DNA of 64,000 nt from Planctomycetota bacterium (GTDB taxonomy: Bacteria > Planctomycetota > Phycisphaerae > UBA1845 > PWPN01). The stretch covers positions 310,001-374,000 of the forward strand of contig JAKLEZ010000001.1 of the NCBI GenBank assembly GCA_022711465.1, given 5' to 3'. The position numbers and the translations under genes are program-made. Shown one piece after another: positions 52,569 to 63,625 of this stretch. The notes beneath the pieces are model-generated. The model had not been told where the DNA came from. It made no database searches and saw only the letters and a list, made by a program, of their open reading frames with translations. Every line of letters starts with the position of its first letter. The first letter of the stretch is position 1.

Positions 52569-54539
52569 TCAGCGTGAAGGCGCCTTACGCCGGATCCGGG
52601 ACCGCTCGGCGTCGAAGGCCGAGCCGTTGCCTTCGAGCATGGTCCGGAAGGTGAGGGCGGCCTCGATCAACAAAGCGCACGCCCAGCCGTGCGGGGCGGC
52701 CCAGTAATCGAAGCCATTCTTGGGAATCAACTCCGGCAGCTGGCCGGTGGGGCTGGTGTTGGCCAGGACAACCCGGATATCGTCCATCGCCGACTGAACG
52801 AGGTCGTTCCGTTCGGCCGGGTCCGTGGCGGTGGCAGCCAGATGCAGCCGGCACAAGGCCAGCCATAGCGTATTCACGCAGCCCGGACCGCCGCCCATAT
52901 AGGCCTCGCCGGCGAAGCGGAGCACCGCTCGCCCCGCCTTGACGTCGCTCCGCAGGTCCTGGCTGATGCCGCTGACGGTCTGCATGGCCAGTTGCCGGTC
53001 AGCCGGGTCGCGGAGGTCGAGAATGCCCCACGGCTCAATGATGCCCAGGGCCGAGGAATCGAGCGTCGCGTCCTGATGACCTTCGGGAGTGATCCGGCGG
53101 AGCCAGCGCTGGCGGTCATTCTGCCAGAAGGTGTCGATGAGCCGCTGTCGCAAGCCAGCCCGGGCCTCAGGACCGGTCCACTGCTGCTCGATTCCGAAAA
53201 CCTCGTCGGCCTCACGGAACGCGGCAATGACCCCGGCCTGGGTGTACGCAAAGGACCCGAGGCTGTTCTCCCACAGGTCCGTGGCCGGTTTGTGCAGCCC
53301 ATCCTCACCCACATAGTCGAGGATCGCGCGCGTGGCCCGCTGGGCCACCGCTCGGTAGGAATCGACGAAAGCGGCCGCAGAGTCGCCCAGCCGTCGGGCG
53401 TACAGGCCCGCCGCGTGAAGGATCGCGCACGTCTGGTCGAGCTGGATCTGGTCGTTGCGGACACACCACGAAGGAGCGGCTGATCCATCCGTCCAGTACC
53501 GCTGGAACCAGTGCCCATTGGCCAGCTGGGTCCGCGTGCTCCATTCGAAGAAGCGGCGGGCGATGTCCGGTCTCCCGATCCGCTGGGCGGTCAAGGCACA
53601 GATGACTGCATCCCGCGGCCAGCAGTAGCCGTAGCCGCCGGAGAGCTCGTAGGCCTGGTCGAACTCCGGAGCCGCGATGAATGTCCCCTGGGATTCGTCG
53701 TACAGGTCGTGTAACGAGATCACCGCTCGGTCGAAGGCGTCGGCCAGCTCGGGCAGCGGGCACTTGCCCGCGTCGGCGAGTTCGCCGGCCGCCCGGTCGT
53801 TGGCCTCGTGGACCGCACCCTCGAAACCCGTCCCGAGCAGCCGCTTGGCGAGCGCTAAGGCACCTTCACGCGACGGGGCACCGGCCAATACGAGCGTGGT
53901 TTGCCAGCGATACTCCCGCACCGGCTCGAAGCCGATCGCGAAGTCCACACGCCCGATAGCCTGCGGCGAGCTCCCGAACTGCCCCGCGACCATGGCGTTC
54001 TTCGACGGACTGTCACCGATGTGCTTCACGGAACTGCACTGGGTGGCAAAAGGTTCGGTCGCGGAGACAGCCAGGGCGATGTCCCTGAAGTGCTGAATCA
54101 CGGCATTCTGCTCGGGGTAGGCCTGCACGCCGTTACGCCATTCCACGTCGCCCAGACACAGGCGGAAGTAGTGCACGAACTGGGCGGGCGGCATGTTCTC
54201 ACCCCGGGTGACCACAATGCGCCTCAGCAGAGCTCGCTGGCCCGGCGGGAGCACGTCGCTGATCTCCAGGCTCAGGTCCATGTGCCGATGAGCGAGCCGG
54301 GTGACCAGGATGTTGCTGGCCGGCTCAAACGACTGGGCCGTTTGCCAGTTCGGGTCGAAGCACCAGAGGAACTGCCCGGCCGAGGATCCGTCCAGCAACC
54401 GCAGTGCCGTCATGCCTTCCCGTACGTTCTGGGCGAAGTCAATCCTCGGGTAGAAGAAGCCCATCAGTTCGCCGGTTCGCCCGAAGGTGGCAAGACTCAA
54501 CCCGTTCCCGGCCGCGGCAGTTGGGATGAAGAAGCTCAT
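52569..54539 (-). CDS. Glucoamylase-like glycoside hydrolase, family GH15
   Basis: 656 residues, no signal peptide. The N-terminal beta domain ('GRTGELMGFFYPRIDFAQN') is followed by the (alpha/alpha)6 barrel with the GH15 mark 'GGYGYCWPRDA', 'HWFQRYWTDGS', 'DLWENSLGSFAYTQA' and a late 'LPELIPKNGF' carrying a candidate catalytic Glu. It should release glucose from alpha-linked oligosaccharides or trehalose in the cytoplasm. The ribosome site is weak (AGGAC 13 bases upstream), so translation may be leaderless or from a nearby start. Divergent from the D-cysteine desulfhydrase-like gene, with a perfect palindrome between them. Confidence 0.88.
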   Translation of the reverse strand: MSFFIPTAAAGNGLSLATFGRTGELMGFFYPRIDFAQNVREGMTALRLLDGSSAGQFLWCFDPNWQTAQSFEPASNILVTRLAHRHMDLSLEISDVLPPGQRALLRRIVVTRGENMPPAQFVHYFRLCLGDVEWRNGVQAYPEQNAVIQHFRDIALAVSATEPFATQCSSVKHIGDSPSKNAMVAGQFGSSPQAIGRVDFAIGFEPVREYRWQTTLVLAGAPSREGALALAKRLLGTGFEGAVHEANDRAAGELADAGKCPLPELADAFDRAVISLHDLYDESQGTFIAAPEFDQAYELSGGYGYCWPRDAVICALTAQRIGRPDIARRFFEWSTRTQLANGHWFQRYWTDGSAAPSWCVRNDQIQLDQTCAILHAAGLYARRLGDSAAAFVDSYRAVAQRATRAILDYVGEDGLHKPATDLWENSLGSFAYTQAGVIAAFREADEVFGIEQQWTGPEARAGLRQRLIDTFWQNDRQRWLRRITPEGHQDATLDSSALGIIEPWGILDLRDPADRQLAMQTVSGISQDLRSDVKAGRAVLRFAGEAYMGGGPGCVNTLWLALCRLHLAATATDPAERNDLVQSAMDDIRVVLANTSPTGQLPELIPKNGFDYWAAPHGWACALLIEAALTFRTMLEGNGSAFDAERSRIRRKAPSR

Positions 54540-54894
54540 AGCTCTAGCATTGTCCTATAACTGAATACATCCAGATTCTAGCCGCGCCGGCCGTGTTGCG
54601 ACAGCTCTGGTCCGGGACGCGTCCCGGATTCTATCGGCATATCTCGACGAGGCTTACCATCCGGATCCGGCATCAGGCTTGGACGGACCGGTCGGTGTCG
54701 ACTATCGGACCCTGGCTGCGGTCCCGAGGCCGGCCTCGCGAGGGGCTTCGCGGCTGGTCCCGATCGCCGTCGCAGGGAGTGGCCGGGAAGCGGCCGTGAA
54801 ACCTGCATGGACGGCGTCGTCAGGTATCGATTCTCACCTCGAGGTTCTCGCTTGCCGGGTTTGCCGCACGCGGCATCGAGAGTAACATGCTCTC
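54540..54894. other. Divergent promoter region without genes
   Basis: 355 bases between GH15 (minus) and the PLP enzyme (plus). It contains the 18-bp palindrome listed separately. No supported gene, and no clear -35/-10 pair seen. Confidence 0.5.
54611..54628. promoter_or_regulatory. Perfect 18-bp palindrome
   Basis: TCCGGGACGCGTCCCGGA equals its own reverse complement. It lies 72 bp upstream of the GH15 start and 267 bp upstream of the PLP-enzyme start. A dimeric regulator site is likely; no family match is recognised. Confidence 0.5.
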
Positions 54895-55881
54895 ATGCAT
54901 CCGAAAGAACCCAAACGACTCGAACTGGCCCAATTGCCGACTCCCGTAGTCGAACTGAAGCACCTGGCGGCCGAGCTTGGCTTGCCCCGGCTCCTGGTCA
55001 AGCGCGATGATCTGACCGGCTTCGAGACCAGCGGCAACAAGGTACGCAAGCTGGAGTACGTCATCGCCGACGCCATCGCTCAGGGTGCAGACACGCTAGT
55101 GACTTGTGGCGGCTTTCAGTCCAACCACTGCCGAGCGACCGCGGCTCTCGGGGCAAGGCTCGGGCTGCGTGTCCGTCTTGTCCTGCGTTCCGCAGACCCG
55201 AACCCCGCCAATGTCGGTAACCTCTTGCTCGACAGGCTCTTCGGTGCAGACGTGAGCTTCCACGAACCCGCCAGGTACAACCAGCACCGCAAGGAACTGG
55301 TCGAGGAGATCATGGCCGCCGAGCGGGTAGCGGGCCGCAAACCCTACTACTTCGGAACTGGGGCGTCGATCCCGCTGGGCTGCTGGGGCTACATCCGCTG
55401 CTTCGAGGAGCTGACCCGCCAGCTTGGCCCGGCCACTCGGGTGGATCTTGTCTGCACCGTCGGCTCCGGCGGCACCATGACCGGCCTCATCCTGGGCAAG
55501 GCGTTATTTCGCTGCGAAAACTGGCGGGTGATCGGCGTACCCATCTGTGATGACATCGACTTCTGGCGGGCCGATCTCCGAAAGCTCGAGCGCGAGACCG
55601 TGGCCACCTACCGGCTTGGGCTCGACGAGTCCGCCTGCCCCATCGAACTGATCGATGGCTTCATCGGCGAGGGGTATGCCATCCCCTATCCCGAAGAGGT
55701 CGAGACCATCCGCCAGATCGCACGCCTTGAGGGGCTGGTCCTGGACCCCACCTACACCGGCAAAGCCATGACCGGCATGCTGGCGACCGTCCGCGCAGGG
55801 GGACTCCGGAAGGACGCCCTGCCGGTCTTCCTGCACACCGGGGGCGCGTTCGGGACCTTGGCGCGTAGCGATCTGTTCTGA
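54895..55881 (+). CDS. D-cysteine desulfhydrase / ACC deaminase-family PLP enzyme
   Basis: 328 residues of the tryptophan-synthase-beta fold. The PLP lysine is in 'FETSGNKVRKLEY' (the SGNK loop typical of this branch), with 'CGGFQSNHCRATAALGARLG' after it, the phosphate cup 'CTVGSGGTMTG' and 'LDPTYTGKAMTGM' near the end. The branch covers D-cysteine desulfhydrases and ACC deaminases; the motifs do not settle the substrate. Start at 54895 with only a weak GAGAG site upstream. Confidence 0.85.
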   Translation: MHPKEPKRLELAQLPTPVVELKHLAAELGLPRLLVKRDDLTGFETSGNKVRKLEYVIADAIAQGADTLVTCGGFQSNHCRATAALGARLGLRVRLVLRSADPNPANVGNLLLDRLFGADVSFHEPARYNQHRKELVEEIMAAERVAGRKPYYFGTGASIPLGCWGYIRCFEELTRQLGPATRVDLVCTVGSGGTMTGLILGKALFRCENWRVIGVPICDDIDFWRADLRKLERETVATYRLGLDESACPIELIDGFIGEGYAIPYPEEVETIRQIARLEGLVLDPTYTGKAMTGMLATVRAGGLRKDALPVFLHTGGAFGTLARSDLF

Positions 55882-56516
55882 GGTCATCCTGCCGGACAAG
55901 CCCCCCCAGCCCAGTCTGAGAAGCGGCGAAACGGCACACCTCTGGCTAACAGAGCTCCCTGGTCGGCCCGGGCCGGACCCACGCCCGTCCCGTGGCGCCT
56001 CAGGCACCGCCCGAGAACAAGCCGGATTCAACCGCCAGTTCCCGAACGGCAAGAACTCTCCGGCCCGCAATGACACCGCTGCGAGGCTCGAACCGAGAAG
56101 ACCCGTGAATCTGCCTTGCCGATTCGCTCTCCAGGTGACCGCCGGCGTGTTCGGTTTCGATCCATGGGCACAAGACCGACCTGCCGGTTGGCTCGACGTC
56201 CTTCCGGTCCCTGCTGTGTGACACCGGAGCGTCGACAACACGCCGAAGGGACGCGGCCTCGTGCCCATGCCGGCAAACCGGCTTTGCTCGAAACCCATCA
56301 CCCTCTACGGCCGGGGCAGGCGGAAGGCCCACACGTCCAGCCTCCACAGACCACGCCGGCCAGCGATCATCGCGGAGCGATCCCTCATCACGGCAGAATC
56401 GTCCCTGGCACCCGGCCGACCAATCGGGCAGCGCGGCGTAGCTTTTTTTTTGTAGGAATTGCGGTTTCCGAGGCGAGGATTCTTGACCCTGGGTCAAGAA
56501 ATGCAACAATGTTCGC
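55882..56516 (+). other. Long gene-free stretch upstream of arginine decarboxylase
   Basis: 635 bases. Features seen: a GC palindrome CGGCCCGGGCCG (55964-55975), a nine-base T run (56443-56451), and the speA-proximal palindrome (listed separately). The open frames here have low-complexity Arg/Pro/Ser/Ala translations with no ribosome sites and are not called. Confidence 0.55.
56480..56500. promoter_or_regulatory. 21-bp palindrome just upstream of speA
   Basis: Ten-base arms TTCTTGACCC (56480-56489) and GGGTCAAGAA (56491-56500) flank a single T. The right arm ends 16 bases before the start codon and no other ribosome site is evident, so it could be an operator overlapping the promoter, or a translation-blocking structure. 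Confidence 0.6.
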
Positions 56517-58457
<1,941 letters not shown>

Positions 58458-58497
58458 GACGCAGAGCCCGGAACACCCACGCGACCCGGCTGTCTCC

Positions 58498-58522
58498 GCC
58501 AGGCTCGAGCCCTGAGCCTGGC
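58498..58522. terminator. Convergent-gap hairpin between speA and GH106
   Basis: Perfect 9-bp stem GCCAGGCTC / GAGCCTGGC with a 7-base loop, between two convergent genes. No T-tract on either side; it could still act as a bidirectional factor-dependent terminator. Confidence 0.5.
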
Positions 58523-58599
58523 ACACGGCTTCCGACCAGCACGCCCAAGGCCTTGCGGAGCCGCTGACCGCAGATTGCCCATCCGGCCCCGGGTCTCTT

Positions 58600-61500
58600 C
58601 TACCACGCCGGGCAGACCTTCGCCGGGCGGAGCATGACCGGTCCCAGCAGGCCCGAGGGCAGGAGCGGGGTGTCCTTGGTATTGTGGTGCCAGGTGGTAA
58701 AAGTCTTCCGTCGCGGCTCGGGACGCGGCGTGCCCCTGATCAACCACTCGGGCCACTTGCTCATCGTCTCGCCCTGCCAGCCGATGTCGTCGGGCAGTTG
58801 CTCGTCGCCAACCAGCCGGTTCACCCATAGGTTGGTCACGCGGACCTCTAACGCATTGGCGCCGGCCTTGACCAGACCGGTCACATCTGCTCGGAACGGC
58901 GGCCACCACATGACCGGCAGATCCTTGCCGTTCAACCGCACCTGGGCAACCTCGCGGACAACGCCAAGATCCAGGATGAGCCGCCGACCCGCGCCGAGCA
59001 GGTCGGCCGGAACCGTGAGCGTCTTGGTGTAGGTAACCGTGCCGGAAAAATACCGGATCCCGAACGCGGCGTGGTCGGTCCAGGAGATCAGCTTGTCAAA
59101 CGTCGCAGTCTCGGGGGCGTCCCAGCCGGCCGGGAAGCGAACCTCCCACGGCCCGGCAACAGCGACCGGCAAAGGCACTTCCGCCGCAATCTCCTTGCGT
59201 GCCCCCGAGGCGGTGGTGACCACGTACTTGCCGGACTGCCAGGCGAGCAAGTTGGCCCTTCCTGCCTCCGTCCACACTTGCCAGATCGGAGGCGGCGTCG
59301 GCAACGCGGCCCCAGCCACGAAGACCTCATGCTCCGGAATGGTGACCGTCCGCTCCCTGCCGCCATCGACGTGGGTCACACGCAACGCCTTGACCACCAT
59401 GTAGGCAGGATCGCCGCCCAAAGCATCGTTTTCCGCCCGCACTTCGCCCCCTCCGGCCACCGCGTCGGCCACCAACTGGGTCACGTCCCTGGTCTTCGAC
59501 GGGTCGTTCAGCACCCCATACTCGGCCTTGACGATCCTAGGACCGGCGACCTTCGGCTCGGACCGAACATCCGCCTTCACCCCCGCGATCGAGTCGGCAC
59601 CGGCGGCCTGCTCCGCGAAAACGACGAATACCGAGCCAGCGGGCTCGAATCGCAGCACCACCTCCACCCCACCCGGCACCGCCCGCCAGATCGGGGCAGC
59701 CTCAACCTGGCCGGTCTCGGGGTGCCAGAGTTCCGGCCGTCGTCCTTCACTGCGGAAAAAGCAAGTGTGCTCGGCCACCGACCGGCCAAACCAGGCGACG
59801 AAGTAGGCGTCCACAGCCCCGATGCGACGGTGAATGGCACTGACGTTCGGAGCCTCACACCGGAAGTCGGGCGGCAACTTCAGATCGCCGAGCACCGCGT
59901 CGAGTGGCCGGTCGACTATCACCTTGGCTTCCTTCAACAGGGCCGCAACCTCGGCGTCACCCTTGCCCGCATCCTGAAGGCCGAGCGCCCTTCGCGGCCT
60001 GGGACCGACGACCGTCGCCCCGGCAGCCGCCAAGTCCCTGATCTTGCGGGCCATGGCCGGCGACATGTCATCGGCGGCCGGCAAAGCCAGTACGCGGTAG
60101 CTCATGCCGCTGGCGAGAACGACTCGCCCGTCCTTGACCGAAGCCTGCATCACTTGGGGAGCGCCGCAGACATCGTAATCGTACCCGCGCGGAACCTGGG
60201 CCAGCCCGTGCATCTGCTCGCGGTAAGCCTGCGGGGCGTTCTCACCGGTGTAGAGGCAGACGTCGGCCACAAACCGCCCGGCTTGCAGCAGGTACTGGCA
60301 GCGAGCCAAGTACTCGTTCCACGACAAGGCCATCGGCCACCAAGTCTGGGTGCGGTCGACATGCGAACCCCACGGTCCCATGGTCATCCCGGGCAGGATG
60401 TGGGCCGGCCAGGGCTGGTGGGTGAACCGATGGTAGATGATCCGATTGATGCCGTTGGTGTAGCCGCGATCGGCAAAGGGCTTCCATTCCCAGGGGTGGT
60501 TCTTCCAGCCAGCCCGGTCAGGGACAGCGGTTAGGGCTTCGGCCCCAACGATCGGCCGGCCCAACACGTGGGCGATGGAGGCGGCCAGCCTGACGCTCGA
60601 ACCGATCGATCCCTCCCCCACCCAGTACTCACCCATGATCAGTTGGGCGGAATCGGAATAGGAGAAAGCGTTGAAGGTGCCGTTGCCGTACGGCTCGACC
60701 GCCAGGCTGAGGCGGTACTCCTTCAGCCGCTTGGCAAAGTGGCCGCAGTAGTTGTCCGCCCACATCTCCTCGATCGTCCGGCGGAAGTCGTGCAGGAACC
60801 GCAGCGTCGTCTCGGGCTTCTCGATGGCCACACCCGCAAGCGCCGGCAGGTAGGGCCGGAGGTCGTAGCCGCGACGCCTGCTGAACTCGTCGGCCATGCC
60901 GGCCGTCCAGTTCTGCTCGCCAGTCTCGTAGCTGTCGATCAGAACGGTCGTCAGTGAATCGCCGGCCAGCGGTCCGGCCTCCTTGATGAGTGGCAGCACG
61001 CCGACGTCCAGAAACCGATCCAGGCATTCCGTCGAGAGCTTGTCCACCTCGAGTCCGCGGCCACTGTCGCTGGAAGCGACGTTCATGGTGCCGGTCAGCG
61101 TGTAGCCCAGCCGCAGCAGGGTCCAGTGCCCCGCCGGCGGTGTCCAGCTCAGGCGCCCATCCTTCAGGTTCGATGAGATGTCCAAGACATCCTTCGGTTG
61201 AACCACCGGCCACTTGAGTTCGCCAAACGGATTGCCGTCATTGCCGCCCATGCCCGTCAGGTTCGCCTGCCGGCCATCGGGCTTAGCCGGGATCTTCGTC
61301 TCGGGCATCGCAAACACGGCGATGTCGCGGTAGAAGCCGTGGTTCGTCGGCGGTACCGGCAGCTCCACCTCGCAGGGAGCAGGACCCTGAACCTCCGCCG
61401 TGGACCACACCACCTTCTTCATGGCATCCTCGGGTTTGACCCACGGTCCACCGCTCGAGGACCACCCGCAGCAGTTGTGGATCGTGATTTCCAGGCCCAG

Positions 61501-61842
61501 TCGCTGGGCCTCGGCCATGGCGTGGACCATCATCTTCCGCCACTCGGGGGTGTTGTAGCCGAAGGGCCCCTTGGGCATCACCGCCCTGCCGCCGCCGAAT
61601 CCGCCGGCATTGAAGATGTGGGCCCCGCCAATCCCGGCCGCCTTCATCGCTTCCAGGTCGGCGGTGATCCCTTCCTTACTGATGTTGCCGTCGATCCAAT
61701 GCCACCAAGTGTGCGGGCGAGCCGTGGCCGGCGGCGAGGCGAACTGCTCGCGAAGCGAATCCGCGGCACTGGCGATCCCGGCAGCACACGACAGCCATGC
61801 AATCGAAGAAACGATTCTGCATTTGTAGGCACTGGTTCGCAT
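58600..61842 (-). CDS. Secreted alpha-L-rhamnosidase, GH106 family
   Basis: 1080 residues. After a signal peptide ('SSIAWLSCAAGIASAADS') the N-terminus shows the GH106 start 'RPHTWWHWIDGNISKEGI' with 'DLEAMKAAGIGGAHIFNAG', then 'ITIHNCCGWSSSGGPWV' and 'VLIDSYETGEQNWTAGM' in the TIM barrel, with acidic residues in the places expected for a calcium-dependent inverting enzyme. The C-terminal beta domain ends with a galactose-binding-like module ('VRLNGKDLPVMWWPPFRADVTGLV'). It would remove terminal L-rhamnose from extracellular glycans such as rhamnogalacturonan, fitting the PL11 lyase and sugar-acid genes elsewhere in the window. Start at 61842 fits the signal peptide best; an ATG at 61872 is possible. 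Confidence 0.9.
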   Translation of the reverse strand: MRTSAYKCRIVSSIAWLSCAAGIASAADSLREQFASPPATARPHTWWHWIDGNISKEGITADLEAMKAAGIGGAHIFNAGGFGGGRAVMPKGPFGYNTPEWRKMMVHAMAEAQRLGLEITIHNCCGWSSSGGPWVKPEDAMKKVVWSTAEVQGPAPCEVELPVPPTNHGFYRDIAVFAMPETKIPAKPDGRQANLTGMGGNDGNPFGELKWPVVQPKDVLDISSNLKDGRLSWTPPAGHWTLLRLGYTLTGTMNVASSDSGRGLEVDKLSTECLDRFLDVGVLPLIKEAGPLAGDSLTTVLIDSYETGEQNWTAGMADEFSRRRGYDLRPYLPALAGVAIEKPETTLRFLHDFRRTIEEMWADNYCGHFAKRLKEYRLSLAVEPYGNGTFNAFSYSDSAQLIMGEYWVGEGSIGSSVRLAASIAHVLGRPIVGAEALTAVPDRAGWKNHPWEWKPFADRGYTNGINRIIYHRFTHQPWPAHILPGMTMGPWGSHVDRTQTWWPMALSWNEYLARCQYLLQAGRFVADVCLYTGENAPQAYREQMHGLAQVPRGYDYDVCGAPQVMQASVKDGRVVLASGMSYRVLALPAADDMSPAMARKIRDLAAAGATVVGPRPRRALGLQDAGKGDAEVAALLKEAKVIVDRPLDAVLGDLKLPPDFRCEAPNVSAIHRRIGAVDAYFVAWFGRSVAEHTCFFRSEGRRPELWHPETGQVEAAPIWRAVPGGVEVVLRFEPAGSVFVVFAEQAAGADSIAGVKADVRSEPKVAGPRIVKAEYGVLNDPSKTRDVTQLVADAVAGGGEVRAENDALGGDPAYMVVKALRVTHVDGGRERTVTIPEHEVFVAGAALPTPPPIWQVWTEAGRANLLAWQSGKYVVTTASGARKEIAAEVPLPVAVAGPWEVRFPAGWDAPETATFDKLISWTDHAAFGIRYFSGTVTYTKTLTVPADLLGAGRRLILDLGVVREVAQVRLNGKDLPVMWWPPFRADVTGLVKAGANALEVRVTNLWVNRLVGDEQLPDDIGWQGETMSKWPEWLIRGTPRPEPRRKTFTTWHHNTKDTPLLPSGLLGPVMLRPAKVCPAW

Positions 61843-62171
61843 GCGTAGGAGCGTACGCCGTCGCCTCGGCATTCGCAAGTCTCATCTTCCCGACGGACGG
61901 ATCAAGGAGGAGAGTCGCTCAGGATCCCACGATCACTTCTGGATGTCCCTCCGCGTTCAGCCTTCCTGTCTCTTCATCGGCGCAATCTGTCGACCGACTG
62001 CATCTCGGCCGATACGATCAGATACCCCGAGACGTCATGAGGGGAGCGTAATACCGACGCCCGACCTTCGTAGACACTATTAGCCAGGATGGTAAAGTAG
62101 TGGTTCGCGCCGTGCGGCCGTCGAGGTCGCGCGACCCGCTGCTTGCGGTCGCGCCAGGGAGCGATTGCCTG
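61843..62171. other. Divergent gene-free stretch
   Basis: 329 bases between GH106 (minus) and the ribbon membrane protein (plus). No supported gene or strong inverted repeat. Promoters for both genes should be here, but none is clear. Confidence 0.45.
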
Positions 62172-63542
62172 ATGAGTACGGGAGTATCTTTCACCTGGGT
62201 CATGATCCTGATCGTGCCTCTGGTTGGCGGGCTGCTCCTGCTGGTCGGCGGGCTGCACACCCGGCGAAGGGGACACACGCCCCACTGCCGGAACTGCGAG
62301 TACAACCTGACCGGTCTGACCAGCGACCACTGCCCGGAATGCGGGACTGAGGTGACGCCCTTCACGATTGCCTACGGTGAACCACGCCGAAGGCCACGGC
62401 GGGCTGTGGCCGGGGCAGCATTGCTGCTCTTGGCCGCCGCCCTGATGGTCGGCGCGGTCGGCAACTTCGACTGGTACTCGCTCTTCCCCACCGCCCTGCT
62501 CATCTACCAAACCAGCTCCGGCGACCCCGCGACCGCCTCGAAGGCCTGGAACGAACTGGATCGACGCATCAGGGCCGGGCAGCTCTCGGCCGGACAGCAC
62601 GCCAGGCTGATCGACCTGGCTCTGAAAGAGCAGGGAGCAACCGGCAAGCCAATGCGTGGCAACGTCATAGACTACCTGGGCGACTGCTACTTCAGGGGAC
62701 TCCTGTCCCAGGCTCAACAGAAGCTGTTCTTTGACCAGATGACGACCGTGAAACTGACCGTCCGCCCTACGGTGATCCTCGGCGACAGCGTGCCTTATGA
62801 AGTCAGTCATCAGTCGCGTTCGCCCTCGACGGGCATGTGGTACCGCGTGGGAATAGGGCAGGGCACGTCTCTTGACGGGAAGGCACTCCCAGGACGAGGA
62901 GACAGGTACGGCAGCGGATCGGGCGGTGGGGGCGGATCCATGAGCACTACGCTGGAATGCAAAGTGCCCGGCAAGCACGCGTTGAAGGTGACGCCGGAGG
63001 TGGCCGTGTTCAGCGGGACCAGCTTCGACGAGAATACCAGCACCGTCCTGAACAAGCGGAACATACCCCTGGAAGCCACGTTTGAAGTCCTGGCCAGCGA
63101 ACCACCGGACTACATCCGGGCCACGGAGGATCCGTCACAGGCGGAACGACTGAAGTCCACGATCACACCCAACCAGTTCAGGTGGCAGAGATCATTCGAC
63201 GCCAAGAGAGGTATCCGCTACGGACTCAATGCCCAGATCGAGCTCAAGCGCCCGCCCGTCGATGTCGCCTTCGATGTGATGGCCCGGATCAATGGCAAGG
63301 AATACAGGGTGGGATCCATCCACCTGCCGCGCGGAAAGTTCACCAATTGGGGCATCGGACACGGCGACGCCGTTCTGCCCGAGCAGGCGGCCAAGGTGGA
63401 CGTCATCCTTCGCGGCAGCAAGAAGGTCGCCCGGGCGACCGTGGCCCAGTTCAGCTACTGGGACGGCGAGTTGGTCTATGAAGATGTCCCGGTGGAGATG
63501 GTGGCGACAAACCCGGCACCGGACAGCACGGCGGCACCTTAG
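62172..63542 (+). CDS. Membrane protein with zinc-ribbon-like C-x2-C / C-x2-C motif, unknown function
   Basis: 456 residues. Membrane segment 1 (about 9-28), then a rubredoxin/zinc-ribbon-like knuckle 'CRNCEYNLTGL' (C39, C42) and 'CPECG' (C54, C57), a motif repeatedly seen in planctomycete membrane proteins, then a second membrane segment (about 79-97). The remaining ~350 residues are extracytoplasmic beta-rich with a Gly-Ser linker ('GSGSGGGGGS'). No enzyme motif is recognised. The ATG at 62172 follows GGGAG. Confidence 0.75.
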   Translation: MSTGVSFTWVMILIVPLVGGLLLLVGGLHTRRRGHTPHCRNCEYNLTGLTSDHCPECGTEVTPFTIAYGEPRRRPRRAVAGAALLLLAAALMVGAVGNFDWYSLFPTALLIYQTSSGDPATASKAWNELDRRIRAGQLSAGQHARLIDLALKEQGATGKPMRGNVIDYLGDCYFRGLLSQAQQKLFFDQMTTVKLTVRPTVILGDSVPYEVSHQSRSPSTGMWYRVGIGQGTSLDGKALPGRGDRYGSGSGGGGGSMSTTLECKVPGKHALKVTPEVAVFSGTSFDENTSTVLNKRNIPLEATFEVLASEPPDYIRATEDPSQAERLKSTITPNQFRWQRSFDAKRGIRYGLNAQIELKRPPVDVAFDVMARINGKEYRVGSIHLPRGKFTNWGIGHGDAVLPEQAAKVDVILRGSKKVARATVAQFSYWDGELVYEDVPVEMVATNPAPDSTAAP

Positions 63543-63625
63543 ACCGGGCGGGAGCCCTCCCGACACCAGCGGCGCTGCATAACGCGGCCCAGGTTTGCAG
63601 CGCGCCTCCCAGCTGATGCTCGCGA

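Noticed and set aside
56410..56451. Intrinsic terminator ending in a nine-base T run
   Set aside because: The sequence before the T run does not form a convincing stem, and the upstream gene ended more than 500 bases earlier.
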